Assembly: GCA_902530595.1 (NCBI GenBank)
Contig: CACAAX010000015.1
Coordinates: 1 to 37,315 of the forward strand
Direction of reading: 5' to 3'
Origin: an uncultured Alphaproteobacteria bacterium
GTDB taxonomy: Bacteria; Pseudomonadota; Alphaproteobacteria; Rhodobacterales; Rhodobacteraceae
Length of the DNA stretch: 37,315 bases
Position numbers and translations under genes: made by a program. Below are positions 30,496-37,315 of this stretch, piece after piece. Positions within the stretch are counted from its first letter, which is position 1, and the number at the start of each line of letters is the position of its first letter. The notes below the pieces were generated by a model. The model did not search any database, was not told the DNA's origin, and saw nothing but the letters and a program-made list of their open reading frames with translations.

Positions 30496-33054
30496 TTGTC
30501 TAAACGTAAATACACATGGCTTAAAGATTACACTCCTGCACTTTATCGACAACAGTCTGTTTCACTAGAATTTTTCTTAGATCCTACAAAAACAATTCTT
30601 AAATCGAAGATTGTCTTTGTACCTTCATGTGACAAACCATCAGATTTGGCGTTGCAAGGAGAGAATATCCAATTGAATTGGATGAAAATAGATGGCAGAA
30701 AAATTGAATTAGAATGTCTTACTTTTGGGATAAACGAGCTAATTATTCCTAAAAAATTTCTTGGTTCAGGAGAGTTTCAGCTAGAGACGGAAAATGTTCT
30801 TAGTCCCACAACAAATAAATCCTTAGAAGGTCTATATATGTCTGAGGGTATTTTTGTAACACAGTGTGAACCCGAAGGATTTAGAAAAATCTGCTATTCT
30901 CTGGATCGTCCTGATGTGCTTTCTACCTATACCACTAGAATACATGGATCATATGCTCACTTGTTATCTAACGGAAATCCAGTAACCATAAGTAAAAATT
31001 ATACCAAATGGCATGATCCATTTCCAAAGCCAAGCTACCTTTTTGCACTAGTGGCAGGTAATTTAATCTTTGACGAAGGGGTCTTTAAAACTTCATCTGG
31101 CAAAGTAGTTACGATAAAAATTTTTTATAAAAAAGAGCATATTGGTAAAACAAAACATGCTCTTAATTGTATTAAAAAGGCTATGGCATGGGATGAAATT
31201 ACTTATGGTCGTGAATATGATCTAGATGTTTTCAACGTAGTAGCCGTAGATGATTTTAACGCTGGGGCTATGGAAAATAAAGGTCTTAATATTTTTAATT
31301 CCAAATATATTCTATATGATGAAAACTTTTCCACAGACTCCGACTATGCGTTAATAGAAGCAATTATAGCGCATGAATATTTTCATAACTGGACAGGAAA
31401 TAGAGTAACGTGCCGTGACTGGTTTCAGCTATGTGTGAAAGAAGGACTAACGGTTTTAAGGGAACAAGAATATGTCGAGGACCAATTAGAGAAAGAAGTT
31501 TCCCGAATAAATCAAACAGACTTTCTTATAAAACAACAATTTAAAGAGGATGCTGGATCACTTTCACATTCTGTCAGACCAACAAAGTACGTTGAAATAA
31601 ACAATTTTTATACCGCCACAGTTTATGAGAAAAGTGCAGAAATTATCAGAATGCTTAAGACAATCATTGGAAGAGAAAAGTTTTTAGAAGGTATGGATCA
31701 GTTTTTTAAAAAACAAGATGGATGCGCGTGTACATTAGAAGATTTTCAGGAAGCTTTTGAGCATGTATTAGACAAAAGTTTAGACAAATTTTTTAAATGG
31801 TTTCATGAACCAGGAACACCAAGATTGATTGTTTCAGAAAAATATGTTGGAAAAAATTACAAAGTGACATTTAGACAAGAGAAGCCAATGAAATCAGGAA
31901 AATATTCTAACAAAGTCATGCCGATAACTTATAAGATATTAAGCAGTAAGGGTCATTTTTTGCAGCAAAAGAAAACATTAGTGCTTGATAAAAAAACATC
32001 CTCGATCGAGCTGAAGAACCAAAATGAAAAGCCAACTATTTCTGTATTGAATTCTTTTTCCGCTCCAGTTTTAGTTGAATTCAAACAACCAATTGATGAT
32101 CTATTTTCTATTTTGGAGTTTGAGACAGATTTTACGAGTATATGGATGGCTAAAAAGAAACTCGACTATGTAGCTTTGGAAAAAATAGCTTGCTCGCAAA
32201 CTGATGTTGAGGATGTTATTTCAAGAACTTGTGAAACGCTCGTAAAAAAGTTGGATACCCCTTCACTACTTGCGAAACTACTGGAACTACCAAGTGACTA
32301 TGAGTACTTTTCCAAGCTATTAGAAACTGGTATTCCAGATCCTCAGGCTATACAGATCAACCTTCGTAAATACGAAACTTTATACAAGATGTGCTTTAAG
32401 GAATTCTCTCTTTCCTATATTAAAAATTTTATACACCGAAAACTATATTTTAGGAAAAATTCAGATTATCAAAAAAGAATATTAGCAAGTGCATTAATAT
32501 TCTTGAATAAAGATACAAATTTCTTGAATGATTTTATTGATATTATCTTCAATGATTCCAATAATATGACCTTAAAGGTATCGTGCTTGATTACTTACAT
32601 CGTCAAAAAGGATGAAGAAGAAAATGTTAACAAATTCTACCTAAAGTATGGGAAGGACAAGTCCTTATTAAATAAGTGGTTTGCTATGCAAATGGAATAT
32701 TCAACTCCTGAATTGGCTTTAGATCGACTTCGCGAACTAACAAAGCATAAGGACTTTAACATGTTTAATCCAAATAACTTCAATAGTCTCATTGGCACTT
32801 TTGCAAAAAGAAATTTTCATGCTTTTCATCAAAGGAATGGCGCGGGATATAAAGTAATAGCAGAATGGATAAAAAAAATTGATGCCGAAAACCCACAGAT
32901 AGCCGCGAGCACAATTAAGGCCTTCGATCAAATCAGACACCTACCCCAAATTTACAGGGAAAAAGCCAAAGCTGCTTTTAATGTTCTTCCTGACCGGGAT
33001 AACCTCTCAAGAGATACTTCTGAAATACTTTACAAGATTAAGGCATTTTTATAA
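30496..33054 (+). CDS. pepN: Aminopeptidase N (M1 family)
   Basis: Zinc aminopeptidase removing N-terminal residues from peptides in the cytoplasm; 852 residues, close to the usual bacterial length. The substrate-binding GAMEN motif is at 257-261 (FNAGAMENKGLNIF). The zinc motif is HEYFH (293-297) with the third ligand E316 in KEGLTV. The first ~190 residues form the N-terminal beta domain; from ~440 on are the Ig-like and the helical C-terminal domains of the E. coli PepN class. It starts at TTG behind a consensus AAGGAGG. gatB follows after 62 bases. Confidence 0.96.
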   Translation: MSKRKYTWLKDYTPALYRQQSVSLEFFLDPTKTILKSKIVFVPSCDKPSDLALQGENIQLNWMKIDGRKIELECLTFGINELIIPKKFLGSGEFQLETENVLSPTTNKSLEGLYMSEGIFVTQCEPEGFRKICYSLDRPDVLSTYTTRIHGSYAHLLSNGNPVTISKNYTKWHDPFPKPSYLFALVAGNLIFDEGVFKTSSGKVVTIKIFYKKEHIGKTKHALNCIKKAMAWDEITYGREYDLDVFNVVAVDDFNAGAMENKGLNIFNSKYILYDENFSTDSDYALIEAIIAHEYFHNWTGNRVTCRDWFQLCVKEGLTVLREQEYVEDQLEKEVSRINQTDFLIKQQFKEDAGSLSHSVRPTKYVEINNFYTATVYEKSAEIIRMLKTIIGREKFLEGMDQFFKKQDGCACTLEDFQEAFEHVLDKSLDKFFKWFHEPGTPRLIVSEKYVGKNYKVTFRQEKPMKSGKYSNKVMPITYKILSSKGHFLQQKKTLVLDKKTSSIELKNQNEKPTISVLNSFSAPVLVEFKQPIDDLFSILEFETDFTSIWMAKKKLDYVALEKIACSQTDVEDVISRTCETLVKKLDTPSLLAKLLELPSDYEYFSKLLETGIPDPQAIQINLRKYETLYKMCFKEFSLSYIKNFIHRKLYFRKNSDYQKRILASALIFLNKDTNFLNDFIDIIFNDSNNMTLKVSCLITYIVKKDEEENVNKFYLKYGKDKSLLNKWFAMQMEYSTPELALDRLRELTKHKDFNMFNPNNFNSLIGTFAKRNFHAFHQRNGAGYKVIAEWIKKIDAENPQIAASTIKAFDQIRHLPQIYREKAKAAFNVLPDRDNLSRDTSEILYKIKAFL

Positions 33055-33116
33055 TTATTTTGTTGATTATAAAGGTGGGTTTAGCTACTCATTCCGTATA
33101 AAGAAGAAGAAAAGAA

Positions 33117-34610
33117 ATGGACATAAACAAATCACAGGTAATAAGAGGAGCAAATAGCGATTTTGTCTTTGTGATTGGGTTAGAAGTTCATGCCCAAGTA
33201 AAATCAAAATCCAAACTCTTTTCAAGCGCTTCAACAGAATTTGGGGCTGAACCAAACTCTAACGTAAGCTTTGTCGACGCTGGGATGCCTGGGATGTTAC
33301 CTGTTGTAAATTCATTTTGTATTGAGCAGGCGGTGAAAACCGGTCTAGGAATAAATGCAGAAATTAATCTCACTTCAAGATTTGATAGAAAGAACTACTT
33401 TTATCCTGATCTGCCACAAGGTTACCAAATCAGCCAACTATACGAACCAATTGTTGGAAAAGGTACAATATCCATCCAAACAGAAGAAAAATTGCCAAAA
33501 GAGGTAGGCATAGAGCGCATTCATCTTGAGCAAGATGCAGGGAAGTCTATACATGATATGGATCCAAGCACTAGCTTTGTCGATTTGAATAGAACAGGTA
33601 TAGCGCTAATGGAAATTGTTTCTAAACCAGAAATTAATAGCCCATTCGAAGCCGTGGAATATATAAAAAAATTAAGATTGATAATGAGATATCTGGAAAC
33701 ATGTGACGGCAACATGCAGGAGGGTTCTTTGAGAGCAGACGTAAATGTTTCAGTTTGTGAAATCAACAAATTTCAAAGTTTTATTAAAACGGGTGATTTT
33801 GGCTTACTTGGGACAAGGTGCGAGATAAAGAATATGAACTCACTGAAATTTATACAACAAGCGATAAATTTTGAAGCTCGCAGACAAATAAAGCTTTTAG
33901 AGACCGGAAAAGAGGTTGCCCAGGAAACTCGACTGTATGACCCTAATAAGAATGAGACTCGTCCCTTGAGAAGTAAAGAAGATGCACATGATTACCGGTA
34001 CTTTCCCTGCCCAGACTTATTAAATATTGAGTTAGAGAGAGAGTGGGTTAATAAAATTAAAGATGATCTCCCAGAGTTACCTGACCAGAAGTATCTAAGA
34101 TTCATAAACGACTTAAATATTACACCCTATGACTCAGAGGTAATAATTGCAGAAAAGTCTACAGCAGAGTTTTTTGAGGCAATAGCGACAAATACGGATG
34201 GGAAAATAGCAGCAAACTTACTAATCAATGAATTGTTTGGTCGATTAAATAAGGATAATTTATCTTTCAAAGATAATCCAACTACTGTTGAACAGATGAG
34301 AGAATTAATTAATCTCATACAGACAGACGAAATCTCTAGCAAAGGAGCGAAAGAGATTTTTGATCATATTTGGAATTTTGGAGGTAATCCAACTGAGCTA
34401 GTGGATAAGCTCGGACTTCGCCAAGTGCAAGACACAAGTCTTATAGAGCAAATAGTTAACGATGTTATAAAAGAAAATCCAGCGCAGGTAAATAAAGTCA
34501 AAAGCAACCCAAAATTGATTGGATGGTTCGTTGGACAAGTAATGAAAAAATCTGAAGGAAAAGCCGACCCGAAAATAATAAATCAAATTGTTAATGAAAA
34601 ACTAAATTGA
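33117..34610 (+). CDS. gatB: Asp-tRNA(Asn)/Glu-tRNA(Gln) amidotransferase subunit B
   Basis: Kinase/transamidation subunit of GatCAB, which converts misacylated Glu-tRNA-Gln and/or Asp-tRNA-Asn. It is 497 residues. Motifs: FVIGLEVHAQVKSKSKLFS and VDAGMPGMLPVVN at the N-terminus, RKNYFYPDLPQGYQISQ, LEQDAGKSIHD, and DYRYFPCPDLL. The C-terminal YqeY-like tRNA-binding part ends with NPKLIGWFVGQVMKKSEGKADP. gatA and gatC are not adjacent, a separation common in alphaproteobacteria. The gene implies that at least Gln- or Asn-tRNA is made indirectly in this organism. Confidence 0.97.
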   Translation: MDINKSQVIRGANSDFVFVIGLEVHAQVKSKSKLFSSASTEFGAEPNSNVSFVDAGMPGMLPVVNSFCIEQAVKTGLGINAEINLTSRFDRKNYFYPDLPQGYQISQLYEPIVGKGTISIQTEEKLPKEVGIERIHLEQDAGKSIHDMDPSTSFVDLNRTGIALMEIVSKPEINSPFEAVEYIKKLRLIMRYLETCDGNMQEGSLRADVNVSVCEINKFQSFIKTGDFGLLGTRCEIKNMNSLKFIQQAINFEARRQIKLLETGKEVAQETRLYDPNKNETRPLRSKEDAHDYRYFPCPDLLNIELEREWVNKIKDDLPELPDQKYLRFINDLNITPYDSEVIIAEKSTAEFFEAIATNTDGKIAANLLINELFGRLNKDNLSFKDNPTTVEQMRELINLIQTDEISSKGAKEIFDHIWNFGGNPTELVDKLGLRQVQDTSLIEQIVNDVIKENPAQVNKVKSNPKLIGWFVGQVMKKSEGKADPKIINQIVNEKLN

Positions 34611-34722
34611 TCAAAAACATCTATTTGATCGAGACCAGTGCTGAACTTATATGTTCCCTTGAAAATGTGAGTTCATATTTGCCTTTTTAAACGATATGCA
34701 ATCATCCTAAAAACTAATTTAT

Positions 34723-34738
34723 GCTGAACACAGTCAGC
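34723..34738. terminator. Possible bidirectional terminator between gatB and bolA
   Basis: GCTGA-6 nt-TCAGC gives a 5-bp stem in the gap where gatB and bolA converge. On the plus strand it is followed by TTTGCATTTTAT; on the minus strand by a T-rich stretch including TTTTT. The stem is short, so the call is tentative. Confidence 0.35.
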
Positions 34739-34746
34739 TTTGCATT

Positions 34747-35001
34747 TTATTGAAAATTTATTGATAGCGCATGAATACTTTGCATCAAATCAGAACCTAG
34801 AGCCTTGTGAATAGCTCTCTCTCGAGAAACCCTTGACATTTTTTCAAAAATCTTCGCTCTAATTATTATTTTAAAGTGGGTTTGTGTTCCATCCCTAAAC
34901 CCAACATGACCACGATGCTGCTCACTTTCATCAATAACCTCCAAAAAAACAGGTTCAAAGGTTTTTCGTAGAGTTTTCTCTATTATATTAACGTAATTCA
35001 T
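34747..35001 (-). CDS. bolA: BolA family protein
   Basis: An 84-residue BolA-type protein. The conserved pattern is HRGHVGFRDGTQTHFKIIIR followed by FEKMSRVSRERAIHKAL, the BolA helix-turn-helix-like segment (S-R-V-x-R-x-R). His residues in the HRGH loop suggest a BolA-H type Fe-S partner; in the family these bind a [2Fe-2S] cluster together with a monothiol glutaredoxin, which is not in this window. Divergent from the DnaJ-like gene; the arrangement bolA / dnaJ-cobS-cobT is one I recall from Rhodobacterales. Confidence 0.9.
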   Translation of the reverse strand: MNYVNIIEKTLRKTFEPVFLEVIDESEQHRGHVGFRDGTQTHFKIIIRAKIFEKMSRVSRERAIHKALGSDLMQSIHALSINFQ

Positions 35002-35034
35002 ATATTTTATCTAAAAGCTTAAATTTTTCCTTGG

Positions 35035-35064
35035 CTATATCAATAATGGCTCTATTGTATATAG
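35035..35064. repeat. Inverted repeat between bolA and the DnaJ-like gene
   Basis: CTATATCAATA (35035-35045) pairs with TATTG-T-ATATAG (35053-35064): 11 base pairs with one bulged T (35058) and a 7-base loop. It lies in the 89-base divergent gap, 26 bases before the DnaJ-like ATG. Possible operator for both genes or a leader hairpin. Confidence 0.45.
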
Positions 35065-35090
35065 TTCCACATTTGTAACAGAAAATCGAG

Positions 35091-35735
35091 ATGCAAAATA
35101 AATCCTTCCTTGACTATGATATATCCGTTTCTGCTGACAAGAAAAGGCGGTCCAAGAGAAGCTCTACCTCTGGAGGATTTGAGTCATCCATAAGAACATG
35201 TGAAGTCGACGGTTGCTCCGGGGAAGCAAAGTACAGAGCTCCTAAATCTCCAAAAGATTTAGAGAACTTCCATTGGTTTTGTCTCAAGCATGTTAAAGAG
35301 TATAACACCAGATGGAACTTTTTTAAAAATCACTCAGAAGAAGAATTTGAAAAAGAGGTTAATCTCTCAAAAACCTGGGGCAGAAAAACAAAGCCATTTG
35401 GCTCCAAATCATCAGTAAATAGAGCTCACTCTGATGGAAACTCAAGACTGCGGTTTGGAATAGAGGACCCATATGGCTTTATTGATAGTTTAGGGAACAA
35501 AGAGAGTAATTCTTTAGGTACAAAAAAAAGACTTAACCATTCAGAGCAGAAAGCTTTATCAATACTAGGCGCAACAGAAGCCATGACTAAAGACGAGATA
35601 AGAAAACTCTATAAAATACTTATTAAAGATTTGCATCCTGATACAAATGATGGAAAAAGGGATGATGAAGAAAGAATGACAGAAGTGGTTTGGGCGTGGG
35701 ATCAAATAAGAAATAGTAAGCGATTTGACGATTGA
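35091..35735 (+). CDS. DnaJ-like J-domain protein with N-terminal Cys/His module
   Basis: A 214-residue protein. The C-terminal J domain (about 150-210) contains the HPD motif at 182-184 (LIKDLHPDTND) and ends EERMTEVVWAWDQIRNSKRF. The N-terminal third has C37, C42, C64 and H67 (RTCEVDGCSGEAKYRAPKSP ... FCLKHVKEYN), a spacing that could bind zinc. It lacks the G/F and CxxCxGxG regions of true DnaJ, so it is a specialised J-protein recruiting DnaK. cobS starts 42 bases downstream on the same strand, suggesting a link with cobaltochelatase, though this is inference. Confidence 0.85.
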   Translation: MQNKSFLDYDISVSADKKRRSKRSSTSGGFESSIRTCEVDGCSGEAKYRAPKSPKDLENFHWFCLKHVKEYNTRWNFFKNHSEEEFEKEVNLSKTWGRKTKPFGSKSSVNRAHSDGNSRLRFGIEDPYGFIDSLGNKESNSLGTKKRLNHSEQKALSILGATEAMTKDEIRKLYKILIKDLHPDTNDGKRDDEERMTEVVWAWDQIRNSKRFDD

Positions 35736-35777
35736 GCAATCATCTAGACTAAGAAGATATTAAAATAAGGATTAGTT

Positions 35778-36752
35778 ATGAAAGAAGAAAATATTCCGAA
35801 GAAAAAAGTTGATGTAGCTGAAGTATTTGGAATAGAGACAAAAATGGAAGTTTTCGCTTTTGAATCACCTACCGAAAGAGTTCCTGAATTGGAAAAGTCT
35901 TATGTTTTTGATAATGATACTACTTTGTCAATTTTGGCTGGGTTCTCAAAAAATAGAAGGGTTATGGTGCAAGGATACCATGGGACAGGAAAGTCCACCC
36001 ACATAGAACAGATTGCCGCTAGATTGAATTGGCCTTGTGTTCGTGTTAATCTCGATAGCCATATTAGCCGTATCGATCTTATTGGGAAAGATGCGATAAA
36101 GCTTAGAGAAGGAAAGCAGATAACTGAATTTCAAGAAGGCATCCTACCGTGGGCGTTGAGGAATCCGTCTGCTTTAGTATTTGATGAATATGATGCTGGT
36201 AGACCAGATGTTATGTTTGTTATACAGAGGGTATTAGAAACTGAGGGTAAATTAACCCTACTAGATCAAAATGAAGTGATACAACCACATCCATTTTTTA
36301 GACTATTTGCTACTGCCAATACGGTTGGACTAGGTGATACAACAGGGCTTTATCACGGGACACAGCAGATAAATCAAGGTCAAATGGATCGCTGGTCTCT
36401 AGTAGTAACGCTTAATTATCTTAAAAATGAGGTAGAGGAGGAGATAATTATTGCTAATTGTCCGGAGTATGACAGTGATGATGGCCGAAAAGATATTAAA
36501 AAGATGGTACTAGTTGCCGAATTGACAAGAAAAGCGTTCATCGGCGGAGATATATCTACGGTAATGTCCCCAAGAACTGTTATAGCATGGGCTCAAAATA
36601 CTTTAATTTTCGAGGATATAGCTTTTGCATTTAGAATGAGTTTTTTAAATAAGTGTGATGAGCTAGAGAGGTCAACTGTTTCTGAATTTTTTCAGCGTTG
36701 TTTCGATATAGAATTACCAGAAAGCATTTTGGTGAAAGCTGCCTCCGAATAA
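35778..36752 (+). CDS. cobS: Cobaltochelatase subunit CobS (AAA+)
   Basis: AAA+ ATPase of aerobic cobaltochelatase CobNST, which inserts cobalt into hydrogenobyrinic acid a,c-diamide during B12 synthesis. It is 324 residues, the usual length. Walker A is GYHGTGKST (66-74), Walker B is [10 protein letters not shown] (132-141), and [20 protein letters not shown] supplies sensor 1 with the CobS-specific stretch. [13 protein letters not shown] and [17 protein letters not shown] are distinctive for CobS. cobT follows one base after the stop. The porphyrin-binding subunit CobN is not in the window. Confidence 0.97.
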   Translation: MKEENIPKKKVDVAEVFGIETKMEVFAFESPTERVPELEKSYVFDNDTTLSILAGFSKNRRVMVQGYHGTGKSTHIEQIAARLNWPCVRVNLDSHISRIDLIGKDAIKLREGKQITEFQEGILPWALRNPSALVFDEYDAGRPDVMFVIQRVLETEGKLTLLDQNEVIQPHPFFRLFATANTVGLGDTTGLYHGTQQINQGQMDRWSLVVTLNYLKNEVEEEIIIANCPEYDSDDGRKDIKKMVLVAELTRKAFIGGDISTVMSPRTVIAWAQNTLIFEDIAFAFRMSFLNKCDELERSTVSEFFQRCFDIELPESILVKAASE

Positions 36753-36753
36753 G

Positions 36754-37315
36754 ATGAACAAAGAAAAAAAAAATGAGGAAACTGACGATATCAAAAAATC
36801 AATATCGGAGACAACGAGAGCTATTTCCGGAAATGAAACCCTTAAGATAAAATTTTCTGCTGATCCTAGCGGCGATTTTGGTGAAGTAATAAAGCTTCCG
36901 CAGATAAGTAAAGAGCCAAACGAGTCTGAAATATTAAAGGTCAGAGGGACAGCAGACTCGCTGGCTTTACAAGCGAGATTTAAAAACGAAGAAACCTACT
37001 TGAGATATGATCCATCTGGTGAACAAGCTAAAGAAATATATCAAGAACTTGAAGTAGCAAGGTGCGAATTGCTTGGAGAAAAGTATTACCCTGGATCAAA
37101 GAGAAATATTTGGCAAAAAACGAAAGTAGAAGCTTCGGAGCACTCAACTAAAAGCTCTATCGGAGTTGAGGAAGAAAATATTTCACAGCTTGCAAGGTAT
37201 TTCATAAAAAGACAATTATCTGAAATAGATTTACCTTCTGAAGCATCTCAACTCCTAAATGCAAAAGAAGTGTTTAAAGATTTAGCTAGTCAGCCGGAAT
37301 TTAGGAAAACTGAAG
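36754..37315 (+). CDS. cobT: Cobaltochelatase subunit CobT, N-terminal part, 3' end outside window
   Basis: VWA-containing partner of CobS in aerobic cobaltochelatase. Only the first 187 codons are in the window; the family is about 600-630 residues, with the VWA domain at the C-terminus, not seen. The reading frame is open from ATG 36754 to the window end. QARFKNEETYLRYDPSGEQA and YQELEVARCELLGEKYYPGSKRNIW match the conserved CobT N-terminus. The start is one base after the cobS stop. A run of ten A (36764-36773) lies within codons 4-7, a possible slippage site. Confidence 0.93.
   Translation, partial: MNKEKKNEETDDIKKSISETTRAISGNETLKIKFSADPSGDFGEVIKLPQISKEPNESEILKVRGTADSLALQARFKNEETYLRYDPSGEQAKEIYQELEVARCELLGEKYYPGSKRNIWQKTKVEASEHSTKSSIGVEEENISQLARYFIKRQLSEIDLPSEASQLLNAKEVFKDLASQPEFRKTE

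Noticed and set aside
33049-33072. TTATAAT-10 nt-ATTATAA inverted repeat at the pepN stop codon
   Set aside because: All A/T stem with a 10-base loop and no T tract after it; too weak for a terminator and likely by chance in AT-rich DNA.
28627-33080. Shared ATAAAGGTGG word after ruvX and after pepN
   Set aside because: A ten-base match with no extended similarity or structure; not enough to call a repeat family.
34611-34746. Possible small RNA gene between gatB and bolA
   Set aside because: No conserved RNA signature (SRP, 6S, tmRNA) and only a short hairpin, better explained as a weak terminator between convergent genes.
1-37315. Mobile elements, integrases, toxin-antitoxin pairs, phage-defence genes or CRISPR arrays
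   Set aside because: None seen: all frames are accounted for by housekeeping or operon genes, there are no transposase-like proteins and no regularly spaced repeats.

Overview
The window is a compact, AT-rich (about one third G+C by eye) bacterial chromosome segment. Gene content and order point to an alphaproteobacterium of the Rhodobacterales/Roseobacter type with a reduced, low-GC genome. The diagnostic neighbourhoods are: glyQ - small DUF6446-type protein - glyS; yceD-rpmF-plsX-ihfA-merR-tRNA-Pro; scpB-scpA-SPOR-argS-dgt divergent from erpA-xthA; and bolA divergent from a DnaJ-like gene followed by cobS-cobT. A marine, streamlined relative is an inference from composition and from the sarcosine oxidase operon; it is not proved here. 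I see no insertion sequences, prophage, CRISPR or rRNA genes, and no gene-free stretch over 300 bases. The largest gap is the ~196 bases between folE and pyrC.

Layout. 1-3890 (minus): folE, glyQ, a membrane-anchored small protein and glyS (cut by the window start). 4087-5821 (plus): pyrC-pyrE, pyrimidine synthesis. 5829-6515 (minus): an OlsB-like acyltransferase, divergent from msrB, which converges on a bamE-like lipoprotein gene. 7433-11318 (plus): yceD-rpmF-plsX-ihfA-merR-tRNA-Pro(GGG)-long dCTP deaminase. 11320-16322 (minus): dgt-argS-SPOR-scpA-scpB. 16399-17519 (plus): erpA-xthA. 17521-19168 (minus): dksA and an FAD monooxygenase. 19282-22189 (plus): MoxR ATPase, a 50-residue double-TM protein, a VWA protein and an M48 peptidase. 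22173-27281 (minus): soxBDAG. 27381-28603 (plus): a CcmI-like TPR protein and ruvX. 28650-30399 (minus): puuD-like amidotransferase and dusA. 30496-34610 (plus): pepN and gatB. 34747-35001 (minus): bolA. 35091-37315 (plus): DnaJ-like, cobS and cobT (cut by the window end).

How the genes work together. Most are housekeeping: three aminoacylation systems (GlyRS, ArgRS, GatB), tRNA modification (DusA), nucleotide supply (PyrC/PyrE, dCTP deaminase, Dgt), chromosome handling (ScpAB, IHF-alpha, XthA, RuvX), the envelope (YceD-L32-PlsX, BamE, SPOR, OlsB) and iron-sulfur biogenesis (ErpA, BolA). The metabolic speciality is tetrameric sarcosine oxidase, which turns sarcosine into glycine, 5,10-methylene-tetrahydrofolate and H2O2. 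CobS/CobT are the AAA+/VWA subunits of aerobic cobaltochelatase. The least understood parts are the MoxR/small TM/VWA/M48 operon, the zinc-finger-type N-terminus of the DnaJ-like protein beside cobST, and the small protein sandwiched between the two GlyRS subunits. Genes are packed tightly: several convergent pairs overlap or are separated by a single base, and about one gene in five appears to start with TTG.
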